Of a stretch of 64,000 nucleotides of DNA, positions 9,601 to 20,300 are shown piece after piece. The DNA lies in contig JAIOJX010000030.1 in the NCBI GenBank assembly GCA_022376925.1, forward strand, positions 169,193,298 through 169,257,297. The letters are read 5' to 3'. Position 1 is the stretch's first letter. The number at the start of each line of letters is the position of its first letter. Source of the stretch: Tragulus kanchil (lineage: Eukaryota > Chordata > Mammalia > Artiodactyla > Tragulidae). Below the pieces are notes generated by a model that was given only the letters and a program-made list of their open reading frames with translations, was not told where the DNA came from and ran no database searches. Position numbers and translations under genes: made by a program.

Positions 9601-12215
9601 GTATCATCCCCACCATATCAGCCGCCTCTTTCCAAGCATTTAAAAGTCCTTCCTTCTAGCCTTCACTTGCCAAGGACAGAGGAAGATGAACTATGGGAAG
9701 GGGAAATGACCAGGCATTGAGGCTGTGCCGGTTTCTGATACAACCTAGCAAAGAGTTCTGAGCCCAGGCAAGCCTTGTCTATGTTGCTTGCCACTCCATT
9801 GATTTACCTAGGCTTTAAAGAACCGATCAGTTTTTACCACAGGTAGGAAAACTGAGGCTCAGAGAAGAGAAGGGCTTGTCTGTGGTCACCCACCAGGACT
9901 TTGTGCTCTCTCTCTAATGAAGCAGACTCCTGGCCCGTCCTCTGGATCCTCACCATCAGAGCGTGTGTCTCATTGAGGTCATCAAATTCCAGGATATCAT
10001 CGAAGTCAAGCATCTGTGGTGGCTGGAATGCCTCATCCTCATCTTCATCCTCTGTGGATGCAGAGCCCAGGTCTGACAGGCCCCCGTTCCCGCCCCACAG
10101 GCCCGTACCAAGACCTCAACCCTGGGACAGTGGGAACCAGGGGAAAGGACTCAGACAGCTTGTGGGCTGGGAGGGACAGCTCACCCTCCTCTGCCGTGTC
10201 ACTGTCACCCATCACGGAGCTGTCCAGATCCTTCTGCGGTGGCGGCAAGCTGGTACCCAAGTGATGAACCATCTTCTTCTCTACCCAGCCCCTTCGGCGC
10301 AAGAGGCACCGGATTACAGGGTAGCGGCCTTGGATCATAAAGATCTTCTTCTGCTGTAGGTGACAGGAGGATACTTTTTCAGTAAGGATAGCTTAAGTGC
10401 TAGTCACAGGGGATACAATGGTCAATCAGACAGCCATGGTCTCTGCCTTTATGAAATATACATATTCTAGTAGGAGAGATAGACTGGAGACAAGCAGAAA
10501 AATAATCTACATAATAATAATCATGCAACTATATTTATTTGCTAATATTTATTGAGCATTTACTATATGTTAAACACCTAAATACATCACTAATACACAC
10601 TTTTAATAGATATGATTATCTCCAATTAGGGATCCCCAGGTGGCACAGTGGTAAAGAATCTGCCTGCCAATGCAGGAGATGCAAGAGACACGGGTTCGAA
10701 CCCTGGGTTGGGAAGATCCCCTGGAATAGGAAATGGCAACCCACGCTAGTATTCTTGCCTAAAAATTACCATGGATAGACAAGCCTGGCAGGCTACAGTT
10801 CACGGGGTCACAAAAGAGTCGGGCATGACTGAGCACATGCATGCAACCAACCTCCACTTAACTGGTCATGAAACAGAGGCCAGGAGAGACTGAGGAGCTT
10901 GGACACACAGTGGTTAAGTGAAAGAGCGGGAATTTACATCCAGGCTGGCTAGCTCAAGAAATGGGATCTTAATGGGAACCCAGAGGAACACAGTCAGGGG
11001 AGGCTGAGGAGGAGCCAGGAACGTACAGGGCTGCGCAAATGGCAGTTTAGGCAGAGGGAAAATCATGTGCAAAGGTGTTGAGGCTGGAGGGGTCAGAAGG
11101 ACCTGGAAGGAAGTCAGGGTGAATGGAGTGTGGAAAATCAGGGGAGACCTGCTGAGAAGTCGGGTTAGACTGTGGAAGGCACTGGAAGCCTTGGAACGAA
11201 CTTGGATTCTATATTGCGAGTAGCATGAAGCAGTAAGGTGAAGGGAGCGAGGGACATGGCTGGAGGCTGTTAAGTATGGCTTGCTGTCCTATGGAAAACA
11301 GATGGAGGGACCAGGATGGAAGCAGGGAGACGAGTGAGAAGTCTTTTGTGGTTTCTGGAGGTGCCTCTATGGAGATGGGAACAAGGTGAGAGCCGAGATT
11401 CCTTTTTGGAAATAGAGACTCGTTTTGCTGATAGGTGAGGGAATAGAAAAATCCTATTTTTCTTGCTTGATCAACTTGAATATGGAGGAAACCAGAGAGC
11501 AGGGAGAACAGGTTTGGACAAGAAAACCAAGACTATGGTTTGGGACATGGACTGAAATGCTTTGATGTTCCTTGGGTGCAGAGGTCAAGTGGGGGCTTGG
11601 ATCTATAGAGTGGTGCAGTTAGGACAGGCTGGACTGCAAAGGGCACGGAGGAGCGCAGCACAGACTGACTCACAGCCAAGGAGATGAGCCTAGAGGGGGA
11701 TCTAGAAAACAGGAATGTCCTGAGAAGCCTTCAAAGGCAACTGAAAAGTAGCTGCCTGGGAGGGAGAAAGGAAAACTAGGAGTGTGCACACAGCCAAGAG
11801 GGAAGGTGTGATGGTGAGCAATGACACAAGGTGCCAAACCAAGGTCAGGACAGAAAAGGGACTGAGTGTTGGATGTGGCTCCTTGGAGGGCACGAGTGAC
11901 CCTGACTAGAGGGGCTCCTGATGAGAGAGGGGAAGGGCAGGGAACCAGAGTGGTGGGGGCTGAGGAGTGAATCCTAGATAAAGAAGCCGAATTCTGCCTA
12001 GACGTTCGGTTGTGGACGGGATATAGAAAAACAGAGAGGTACTTGAAGATGGGGGCGGATCAAGGCTTTTTCTTCTTTGTTTTCTAAGGATGGGAGACAA
12101 CAGTGCAGGGAGGCAGGGGGAGCCACTCTCCAGGCCCTTTCTAGCTCCTCTCTCAGCCCCTTCCGACCTTGACAGCTCTCTCTACGTGGATCCTGGCGCT
12201 TCTGAGACGGCCCAT
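3463..12215 (-). CDS. TTLL3: Tubulin monoglycylase TTLL3, 5' coding part (exons 1-7)
   Basis: TTLL3 is known as a tubulin tyrosine ligase-like enzyme that adds the first glycine to glutamate side chains of tubulin, mainly in cilia. Seven coding exons can be joined on the minus strand: 12215-12168, 9263-9095, 8961-8864, 7853-7725, 7033-6919, 6102-6007 and 3658-3463. They give 283 codons plus 2 nt. All internal borders are AG/GT and the phases agree (0,1,0,0,1,1,2). The protein starts [16 protein letters not shown] and continues [20 protein letters not shown], an acidic DEDEDE stretch, [17 protein letters not shown] and [15 protein letters not shown], which match mammalian TTLL3. The ATP-grasp catalytic core and C-terminus would lie left of position 1 and are not here. 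Exons 1, 2, 3 and 7 occur twice because of ~1.1-kb tandem duplications, so an automatic gene model will be wrong unless one copy is chosen. Confidence 0.95.
4607..4802 (-). CDS. TTLL3: TTLL3 coding exon 7 (duplicate copy)
   Basis: Copy of 3463-3658 at +1144 bp, in the duplication 3048-5336. At 196 nt it is not a multiple of three, so splicing in both copies would shift the frame. Confidence 0.85.
5530..5960. repeat. Degenerate (TGGA)n minisatellite-like tract
   Basis: GGATGGATGGATGG-type units with interruptions, a pure block at 5766-5785. Gives long proline/serine/histidine-rich minus-strand frames that are not genes. TTLL3 intron between exons 6 and 7. Confidence 0.8.
6007..6102 (-). CDS. 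TTLL3: TTLL3 coding exon 6
   Basis: The acceptor GGGAGCAG precedes AG GAC TTC TGG; the donor is A|GTAAGT. It encodes [20 protein letters not shown], then [12 protein letters not shown]. Reading on past the donor is open for a short way, but the consensus donor and family match support this end. Confidence 0.93.
6359..6420. repeat. (TG)n microsatellite and short T-rich LINE-like piece
   Basis: GTGTGTGTGTGTGTGTGTG then a T-rich stretch with GATAGTTGATTTACAATAT, resembling an L1 3' end fragment. Confidence 0.7.
6919..7033 (-). CDS. TTLL3: TTLL3 coding exon 5
   Basis: The acceptor CCATAG precedes GTG GGT; the donor is ATA G|GTAAGG. It has 38 codons plus 1 nt: [20 protein letters not shown] and [18 protein letters not shown]. 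Single copy. Confidence 0.94.
7725..7853 (-). CDS. TTLL3: TTLL3 coding exon 4
   Basis: The acceptor CTCCCAG precedes TCT CGT ATG; the donor is AAG|GTGGGC. It has 43 codons, phase 0 to 0: [20 protein letters not shown], then [20 protein letters not shown] and TTK. Single copy. Confidence 0.94.
8260..8390. mobile_element. MIR-type old SINE
   Basis: CCCTGTGCTAAGCTTTCTAA, CCATTTCACAGATGAGGGAA, CTGAGGCACAGG: MIR core. TTLL3 intron. Confidence 0.75.
8864..8961 (-). CDS. TTLL3: TTLL3 coding exon 3 (copy 1)
   Basis: The acceptor is ATCCACAG, the donor ATG|GTGAGG. It has 2 nt plus 32 codons: acidic DEDEDE, then [17 protein letters not shown] and ETHALM. The aspartate/glutamate-rich composition is typical of this part of TTLL3. 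Confidence 0.93.
9095..9263 (-). CDS. TTLL3: TTLL3 coding exon 2 (copy 1)
   Basis: The acceptor CCTACAG precedes CAG AAG AAG (QKKIF) and the donor is G|GTGAGC at 9094. It has 56 codons plus 1 nt, including [20 protein letters not shown] and MGDSDTAEE. It begins in phase 0, which makes it compatible with ARPC4 exon 5 for read-through splicing. Confidence 0.93.
9954..10051 (-). CDS. TTLL3: TTLL3 coding exon 3 (duplicate copy)
   Basis: Copy of 8864-8961 at +1090 bp. Exons 2+3 together are 267 nt, so using both copies would insert 89 residues in frame. Confidence 0.85.
10185..10353 (-). CDS. TTLL3: TTLL3 coding exon 2 (duplicate copy)
   Basis: Copy of 9095-9263 at +1090 bp, within the tandem duplication 8415-10596. 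Confidence 0.85.
10627..10850 (+). mobile_element. Bov-tA SINE, forward
   Basis: GATCCCCAGGTGGCACAGTG head with tRNA B-box GGGTTCGAACCC, then the BovA body (AGTATTCTTGCC, GGGGTCACAAAAGAGTC). Just right of duplication C. Confidence 0.9.
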
Positions 12216-12259
12216 GTGTTGAGACGCCTTGGAGAATCCTCGCCAAAGGACCAGAGAAC
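12168..12259 (-). CDS. TTLL3: TTLL3 first coding exon (copy 1)
   Basis: The acceptor TTTCTGCAG precedes 12259. The ATG is at 12215-12213 and the exon ends AAG|GTCGGA at 12168, giving 16 codons ([16 protein letters not shown]), phase 0. The 44 nt before the ATG are untranslated. This start is chosen because it matches the family's N-terminus; upstream reading in the same frame is open but has no family support. Confidence 0.9.
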
Positions 12260-12419
12260 CTGCAGAAAGATGCGGAGTTGGGGTAGGGTAGACATTTCCC
12301 TCTCTCCACCCTTCACCCAAAAGCCCATCCTCCACCGCCCTTCTCGGGATTCCCACGTCCACCCCAAGTCTTCAGGTCCTGTCGCAACAGTCTCAGGCCA
12401 AGAGGGGCGGGTCGCATGG

Positions 12420-12990
12420 GGCCTCACCGTCCTGTGGGGGGCCGTCCTCGTGGGCCAGGGTAGGCGAGGACCCAGAGGGGCGGGGATCCTCGGCGCCCTG
12501 GGCGTGGCTGTCGTGGGCCCAGGCCTCGAGGGCTCAGCCTAGGAGGCGCGCCGAGGCGGAGCCGCCGGCCCCGGGTTGGCCACCTGCCGGAGCCTTCTCT
12601 GGACGCCGGAACTCGGAGTGGCGTGCTCAGGCCCATGGGGCGGGGTAAGTGGCGCGGGACTCTAGCGGCGGCGGCGGCGGCTTCCGCAGCCAGCTGCTCT
12701 GGGCGTACCCCTCCTTGCGGTACCAGGCGGAGGACCCGGGTTTGCGCCCCCCAGCTCCCCTGCCCTCAGGAGCAGCGCCGCCCCCGACCCCTGCAAACGA
12801 CCCTCGCCGGGCATTCCCAGGGCCCCAGAGCCGCCCACTTCCCTCTGTGCGCAGCCTCGCTGGGGACCCAACTAACCCTCTGTTCTGAGGCCCCGCCCTG
12901 TTTTTTTGTGCCCTTAGAAACCATTCCCCTGGCACAATCAGGATTCGAGGGGCTACATTAAGCGGGCCGAACTCGGGGCCTCACCTGCAC
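12420..12990 (-). promoter_or_regulatory. TTLL3: TTLL3 CpG-island promoter (copy 1)
   Basis: GC- and CpG-rich, including an AscI-like GGCGCGCC at about 12546 and a GGC triplet run near 12665. There is no TATA box. On the minus strand an ACG|GTGAGG donor at 12428/12427 could end a non-coding first exon that splices to the acceptor at 12260. The transcription start is not determined. Confidence 0.6.
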
Positions 12991-13338
12991 CAGACCCTTC
13001 ATGAATGGGGCACTGTAGCTGGAAGCAAAGGGAGAAGTACCGGCTGAGTGTTGGATGTGGCTCCTTGGAGCACAGTCCCGAGGGGCTCCTGATGAGAGAG
13101 GGGAAGGGCAGGGAACCAGAGTGGTGGGGGCTGAGGAGTGAATCCTAGATAAAGAAGCCGAATTCTGCCTAGACGTTCGGTTGTGGACGGGATATAGAAA
13201 AACAGAGAGGTACTTGAAGATGGGGGCGGATCAAGGCTTTTTCTTCTTTGTTTTCTAAGGATGGGAGACAACAGTGCAGGGAGGCAGGGGGAGCCACTCT
13301 CCAGGCCCTTTCTAGCTCCTCTCTCAGCCCCTTCCGAC

Positions 13339-13430
13339 CTTGACAGCTCTCTCTACGTGGATCCTGGCGCTTCTGAGACGGCCCATGTGTTGAGACGCCT
13401 TGGAGAATCCTCGCCAAAGGACCAGAGAAC
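13339..13430 (-). CDS. TTLL3: TTLL3 first coding exon (duplicate copy)
   Basis: Copy of 12168-12259, 1171 bp to the right and identical as far as read. It belongs to the tandem duplication 11862-14203. Only one copy is needed for the protein. Confidence 0.85.
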
Positions 13431-13589
13431 CTGCAGAAAGATGCGGAGTTGGGGTAGGGTAGACATTTCCCTCTCTCCACCCTTCACCCAAAAGCCCATC
13501 CTCCACCGCCCTTCTCGGGATTCCCACGTCCACCCCAAGTCTTCAGGTCCTGTCGCAACAGTCTCAGGCCAAGAGGGGCGGGTCGCATG

Positions 13590-14165
13590 GGGCCTCACCG
13601 TCCTGTGGGGGGCCGTCCTCGTGGGCCAGGGTAGGCGAGGACCCAGAGGGGCGGGGATCCTCGGCGCCCTGGGCGTGGCTGTCGTGGGCCCAGGCCTCGA
13701 GGGCTCAGCCTAGGAGGCGCGCCGAGGCGGAGCCGCCGGCCCCGGGTTGGCCACCTGCCGGAGCCTTCTCTGGACGCCGGAACTCGGAGTGGCGTGCTCA
13801 GGCCCATGGGGCGGGGTAAGTGGCGCGGGACTCTAGCGGCGGCGGCGGCGGCTTCCGCAGCCAGCTGCTCTGGGCGTACCCCTCCTTGCGGTACCAGGCG
13901 GAGGACCCGGGTTTGCGCCCCCCAGCTCCCCTGCCCTCAGGAGCAGCGCCGCCCCCGACCCCTGCAAACGACCCTCGCCGGGCATTCCCAGGGCCCCAGA
14001 GCCGCCCACTTCCCTCTGTGCGCAGCCTCGCTCCGGGGACCCAACTAACCCTCTGTTCTGAGGCCCCGCCCTGTTTTTTTGTGCCCTTAGAAACCATTCC
14101 CCTGGCACAATCAGGATTCGAGGGGCTACATTAAGCGGGCCGAACTCGGGGCCTCACCTGCACCA
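13590..14165 (-). promoter_or_regulatory. TTLL3: TTLL3 CpG-island promoter (duplicate copy)
   Basis: Near-identical second copy at +1171 bp. It differs by small indels, for example two extra bases in GCTCCGGGGAC near 14035 against GCTGGGGAC near 12861. Confidence 0.55.
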
Positions 14166-14203
14166 GACCCTTCATGAATGGGGCACTGTAGCTGGAAGCA
14201 GAG

Positions 14204-16479
14204 AGTACCGGCGGGCCCGCCAGCTTCATTTATAGGGCCCTGATTACTTATCCAGCGCTTCCTGGGGCTTCAGTTATTCCAGAGTATTCAGAGAAGACCA
14301 CGTGCTAAGTAGTGGGCTAGGTGCTGGGGACCGGAAGAACAAGCCAGAGATGCTCCCTGATTTCACGGCGCTTACAGCCCAGTGGAGGGGAAACAAAAAG
14401 CAAGCAACAGAGGAATAACCCAGGTGTTTTAATTTATTATCAGGAATGTCCTCTCTTTAAGGTGACATTTAAACCACTAAATGCAAAGGTGGTGAGGAGT
14501 TGGCCAGGGAAGGAATAGCATCCCTGGGAAAGGAAAGTCTCAGCAACAGCCCTAAGAAGGTAAGAACCTTTCTGGGGAACTAAAAGAAGTCAGTGTTCTG
14601 GTGAGACCTGACCAGATCTGCAGCTCCTGGCAGATGGAATCTACCAAAAAAAAAAAAAAACGTTATGCAACAGCCCTAGACAAGACTGTAAATAACCTTT
14701 TCAGAAGTAGTAGGAAACTGTTACCCTCAAATGTCACAGGTGAGATAAATACAGTTCCAAGATGTTAAATCATTTGTCTTGAATCACATAGCATAGGCAG
14801 GAACCCAGGTCTGACTCCAAAGCTCTACTTTCAAACAGAAACATTATTAAAGACAGGTCTGTATCATCACTCACAAGGGTTGCCTATCGTCATGCAAAAG
14901 TACCAAATTAAGTTTGAGAGGCAAACTCTAGCAATGCCCTCTCAAGCGGAGTCCAGGAACCTAGCTCTGTCAGCCACTGGTAGAGTTACTCACACAAATG
15001 AAGGTGGGTCCTCACAGACCTGTCCAGTCAATCCCAACCACCGAAATCACCCTTCCTAAGCCTGTGGCTGTTGACTGGGCTTCCTAAAGGGCATCCCCTC
15101 AGGACAGGACCTGCTGATTGGCAACCATCCAGTCTCTCATCTGCTGGCACATTTGATTTTAGGGGCTCTGAACCCTGGGAGATGGGTATGTAACAAATGA
15201 GGGTTCTGGCTAGCTCACCCAGGCAATTCCGTCCTGTGAGGGCTGAGTGAGCACCTGCCATACTCTAGTGGATGTCCAGCTTCACAGTGAGTACCTTCAC
15301 ATGAGCAACAATCACTGCAAGGCTAGGCTACAGCCATGTGCCCCACAGAAGAGCATACCTAATCCTCCAAGATAGGAGGGGAAGGTCATAGAGGTAATGT
15401 CATAAAGGGCGTGATAGCAGTCCAAGTTGTCCCTACCCCCAACCCCTCCTTCCTCTAATCAGTATTTTGTCCTTGTTTCAAGAGACCCTCTTTAGCTGTA
15501 TGGAAAAAACTTTTCAAAACTCAGCAAAGGCCAACCCTTCTGCAACTTTCCTTGACATCCTCTTCCATAAAAACTCATGGGCTCCCACTGACTTGCATTA
15601 GTGAACATCAAACATTTCAGTGCACTTCTTTATTTACACACCCAATGATTTAACTGGGCCCCAAGTCTCTCTGAGACAGGGTTAATATCACACCCCACAT
15701 CCAGCACAATGGAAGTTACCAACAGCGCAGATACTGAGCTGTTGGAAAGACCAGTCATTGTTTATTCACTACTTCTAATAGCAGGTACTGGGTCACATTT
15801 ACATTATCTCCACTTTATATTAAGAAACTGAGGCACAGAATATAAATAACTCACTCAAATTCATCAGTAAGATTAGGGCTCAGAACATGTCTACTTCAAG
15901 GTGTCACTAAAGTTTACTCCTGTCCAATAGAATTTTCTGTGATAATGGAAATGTTCTGTCTAGGTCCCGTGTGACATGGTAGGCATTAGCAACTTGTTGC
16001 TATGAAGCACTGGTGGGAATGAGGCAACAATTTTTTAACTGTAATAATTTAAATAGCCACATGTGGCTAGTGATTAGCGTCAAAGCACTGGCAGAGGTAG
16101 ATGCCTTGCATTTGAACTCCACCCTCTTTTACGACTAGCTGGGACCTTTGCAGCAAGCTGCTGCATCTCATGGTACCTCAGTTTCCTACACCATGAAATG
16201 GGATCAGTGTTTCTCTGATGTTACCTTCTAGCCCAAATGAAAAGGGTCAAAGTTCTTTTATCGGCAGGAGCGGTTTCAGAAATGGGTGGAGCCTGGACTG
16301 CAATGGAAATCTCTGATCAGAGCCCTCCTTGGCAGGCCCACTGCCAGGGGCCAATCACGAGGCTGTCTCTGGTGGAGATCCCCAGGCCCAAGTGCCAGCT
16401 GCATAGTCTCAGGGAAGAAACAGCTCCACCGCCTCTTCTTTTATCACATACACACAGAGCACAGACCTCATGCAGCCCC
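14204..16479. other. TTLL3-ARPC4 intergenic stretch
   Basis: No exon with family support found. Contains an A-run near 14647, an old L2/MIR-like piece near 14320-14390 and an AT-rich part near 16030-16080. Short frames here are unsupported. Confidence 0.6.
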
Positions 16480-17355
16480 AAAGGGGCAAAAAGAGACTTT
16501 AATTAGGGAAGGGAGGATCCACGAGAATAAGAAAAGGTACAGCGAGCGTGGGAGCAGAGAGCAGGCAGGCGGCCCCAGCCGGGACGCTCTGGAGGACTCA
16601 CCTCTCCACCTCTAGCACAGGCACTGCACTGACAGACAAGGCGAGACAGCGGCCCCTCTCAGCTGGAAGGGCATGAAGCAGCCCCCACGACCAAAGGCTG
16701 CCTAACTTCCAGCCCCCAGCTCCGAGGCATGGCTGGTCACCAGTTCAGCACTTGTCCCCAACCGGTGCTGGGTGGCCACCTGCAGGCAGAGCTCAGGAAG
16801 CTGGCAGAGGGTCCCCACCGCTTCTACTGGGCCCAAGGAGATAGGAGGATGAAGGAGAGGAACACACGTCTGAATCCTCCCTCCCTCCCCACCTGGGGTG
16901 GCTCCAGGGAGGAACAGTAGTCGCCTTCTGGCTCCAGGCCCGCCCAGACCCAAGCGACCAATAAGGTACAATCACTGGGACCAGTCACAGCCACTGGAGG
17001 TGGAGGTTGTTTGTTTTTTTTTTTAAAAAAAAAAAAAGACAAAAAGGTTACAGTCTCCTACAAGCACAGAGTTTTAAGTTTCAAGACGTTAAAAAAAAAT
17101 CTGTCCCAGCCCAGGGGACTAAACATCAGAAGCCAGCCTGACCAGGCACATGTGGCCTTGGGGCAGGTCCACTGCTGCTTTGTGGCCCAGCAAGCAAGCA
17201 CACCACCCCCCTCCCGCATCTAATGCCCACCCCGACCCAGTTCCCCTCCGCTGCTGCTGCCACCGCTGCTCCAGGAAGTAACTCCAGGACGCCTTCGCAG
17301 AGACACGGGAGAGTCTGAGGGGGAAGGCCACGAGATCCAGCCAAATGGTTTAAAA
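16480..17355 (-). other. ARPC4: ARPC4 last exon: final codon, stop and 3'UTR
   Basis: The acceptor CTCTTGACAG precedes TTT TAA (17355-17350), giving the terminal Phe and stop. The 3'UTR runs left to about 16480, after the poly(A) signal. It contains a poly(T)/poly(A) run at 17013-17038 that gives meaningless open frames. Confidence 0.88.
16498..16503 (-). terminator. ARPC4: ARPC4 poly(A) signal ATTAAA
   Basis: Minus-strand ATTAAA about 850 nt past the stop, followed by a T-rich stretch. It is the only well-placed hexamer seen at the expected end; the cleavage site is inferred. Confidence 0.6.
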
Positions 17356-20300
17356 CTGTCAAGAGAATCAAGAGGCAGTGAATGACAGTTATTACTGTAT
17401 CCTGGCAGGCGTGCTCTCGGGAGGTGGGCGGATCTTTGAGCTGCAGCTGTACTCAGATCCCTGTGGGGCAAGGCTGGGTCTCCAGCCACTCTGTGGGCAT
17501 GCACTAATTCAGTCAGCAACCACTGGCCCTAAAACCTAGCACTAGGCAAGGTGGAAAAATTACGGGCGATGTGGGCTTTACCACAGCTCCCCTTGGCTGT
17601 GCCACAAAGGCTGTCCAAAAGCCTTGTCACAGTGCCTTGCTTGTCGAAAGTGAGGTTACCTTCTTTAGAACCAGGGGCTCAAGTGCAAATGCCTGGGGAT
17701 TCAGAGAGGGACCCAGGATCTGGTGCTTAAGCATCCCCCATGGTGGCTAGACCCACCCTGGACAAAGATGAGCACTGTTTGGCCCATAGTATTTAAAAGA
17801 ATATGAATTAGTTGATCTGAATACGAATTAGCCAACTTTGAAAACACAGAGGGCACTGCACACACCCCCAGATTCTGTGATGCTTTTGATGAAGCCACAG
17901 AGGGCTGGAGCTGTGTGGCGGAGATCCTCTCCAGGAGAGGCATGTGCTCCCCAGGTCCCCACACCGCCACCTCACTCACGTGTATTATGGCCCGACCGCT
18001 GCATGCACCTGAGTGCGTCACCCCTGGTAGATCTCATAGTACCCTCTTGGATCTTTGAGTCTGAAAAGCTAACTCCACAAGTCCTGGCTCCTTCACTCAC
18101 TCCCTGAGGCACTTTGGGTATGTGACAACTTTCAGATTGATTTAAGAAATGGGTATAACACCTGATTCAAAGATTGCTTTAGGTGTTAAATGAGATACTG
18201 AGATACTTGGTTTTGCAGGGTTTTCTTTTGGCCATGCGATATGGCATGTGGGATCTTAGTTCCCAACGAAGGATTGAACCCGAGCCCCCTGCGTTGGAAG
18301 TGCAGGGTCTTATCTATCGTACCACAGGGAAAGTCCTTTTTTATTTTTGTGCTTTTTCTGCTGCATTACTATAGAAATGCAATTACTGTAACAACTAAAT
18401 GACTAGTGAATGAATGAGCCAAATATTATATTGGGACAAAACCTATTTTTCTAAAAACAATGTTTCTTCAGTTGAATTTAGAGGCCTCCCAGTGCCCTGG
18501 CCATATAACCTTTGTGCTACAATAGAGGGAAAGCTTAGTGTGTACTAAGTGATACACTTTATACACATTTCCTCAGTTAATACTCAAACCACACCGAAAA
18601 GGTACATATTAACTGTCTCATTTCAGAATTGAGGAAACTGAGGCTTAGTCAAGAGGTTCTGTAAGATGCCTGAGGAAGGAGTGGAGCCAGACTCACACAG
18701 GTGGTCTGACTCCGCTGCCCATGTGACCTGAAGAGGTATGCTGCCCTGGGTGCACAGCTCAGATACTCTGTACACTGGCTGCCCTCAGTATAATTAAAGC
18801 CCAGGGGAAGCGGGTGCAATTTCCATTTTCAGGAGCCTGAGCTCCTTCTGGGCTGGACCTGTATGCACTGGTAGGAGTAAACACTAATTCTACCATCTAG
18901 GGATCACAGTCAACTCTGAGTGGAACATGTCAACAAACCAAAGATTGTTTAGAAAAAGAAAAAGAAAAAAAAAGAAGGCATGCTGTGAATGTCTAAAAAA
19001 GAACCGTGTCATCAGTTCATCAATGTAAACAATTTGTCCTCCTCAGAGGGCTGCAGTTCTTTGTCAGGAAGGCACAAACAACTGAAGAGGGATCTGCAGG
19101 ACTTAAGCCATGAAAATGATGGAAAACAGAGTGAAGAAATCATGACTTTAAGCCCGAGAAACAGACGCTGAAGGAAACTATTCGAGTTTGGTAAGTGGAA
19201 TTACACTATGATTAACTGCCCTATATTCATAAAAAATTCACATGTAGATTTAACCTGCCTCACTCGGGGAACTGAACTAGGTACATGGAAGGACTGTCCA
19301 TTCTGAGACGTAGAAATCAGTGACAGAGGCACTGTCCAGGCCCTTGGAGATGGAAAATGCCCTGTAGCTCTCCAAGATGAACCTCAGGGCCCTCCTGCAC
19401 AAAGACACAGGGCTGACCTGCTGCCCACCAGAGTTCCAAGAGGTCTCAGGAAATATTTACACACAGCTGGTACCATTTTCCCACCTGATGCTAAGTTCTC
19501 AGCACAACCCATAGGTCTTTCTACTTCTGGAAGGAAACCAGGAAGGCCCCTCCACTTACATTCTTGAGGAACTCCTCGGCCACAATGCGCGCACGTGCAT
19601 TGACCGACAGCTTCATCTCACTGATTTCTTTGTCGATTTCCTCCATGAAGTGGATCACAAAATCCACCAACTTGTGTTTATACATCTGCTCTGTGTGGAA
19701 GTTGGTGATCAGAAAACTGATGTCATACCCCTAGGGAAGGAACACAGTGGAAAGGAGGGAGAGGATCAGCATCCTGGGGGCACTTAGCTGGCCAGGCCCT
19801 CTACATCCACACAGCCTCGGGCTTCCAGATGACCTTCTCCCAAGCTCCACACACTGGAGCCCACCTGCTCCAGTGGGGGTGTGTATGCTGGATTCAAGGA
19901 ACCAACAGTTGGATCAACTGATCCCGGCAGAGAATGCTATGTCTATCAAACATCTCTGGCAGGCTATCTGTGGTACAAACAATTGCATTCAGAATGTGTC
20001 AAGTGAAAGCGAAGGGACTTAAAATCTTGTCACAGAAGAAAAGATGCTGGGGGAGAAGGAGACATTGAGGTTTTCAACTATATAGGTTGGGCTGTGTGTA
20101 GAACAACAATTTTATTTATTTTTGGTGGCCTTGGAGGTTAGCTCTAGAATCAGGAAAGATTTTAGCTCAGGATGAGGGCAAGCGTGGCTGGCAGGTCTAA
20201 TGCATCTGACGATGATATCTGCTGCTCTGTGGTACTTGCTTAGTCACTGGCAGGGAGTCTGTGGAGAGGACTCAAGCACAACATCAAGCAACAACTGACC

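Larger units (their letters stand above)
8415..10596. repeat. TTLL3: Tandem duplication C: 8415-9506 and 9505-10596
   Basis: Offset exactly 1090 bp throughout. Duplicates TTLL3 exons 2 and 3. The junction is at a short shared ACATCG. Confidence 0.95.
11862..14203. repeat. TTLL3: Tandem duplication D: 11862-13043 and 13044-14203
   Basis: Offset 1182 then 1171 bp. Duplicates TTLL3 exon 1 and its CpG island. Differences cluster at the ends: about 11 bp near 11890 against 13075, and AAGGGAGAAG near 13028 against GAGAG near 14202. Confidence 0.95.

Noticed and set aside
12090..13713. 150-codon plus-strand frame at 12090 and its copy at 13261
   Set aside because: Antisense to the TTLL3 first coding exon and CpG island; no splice or family support.
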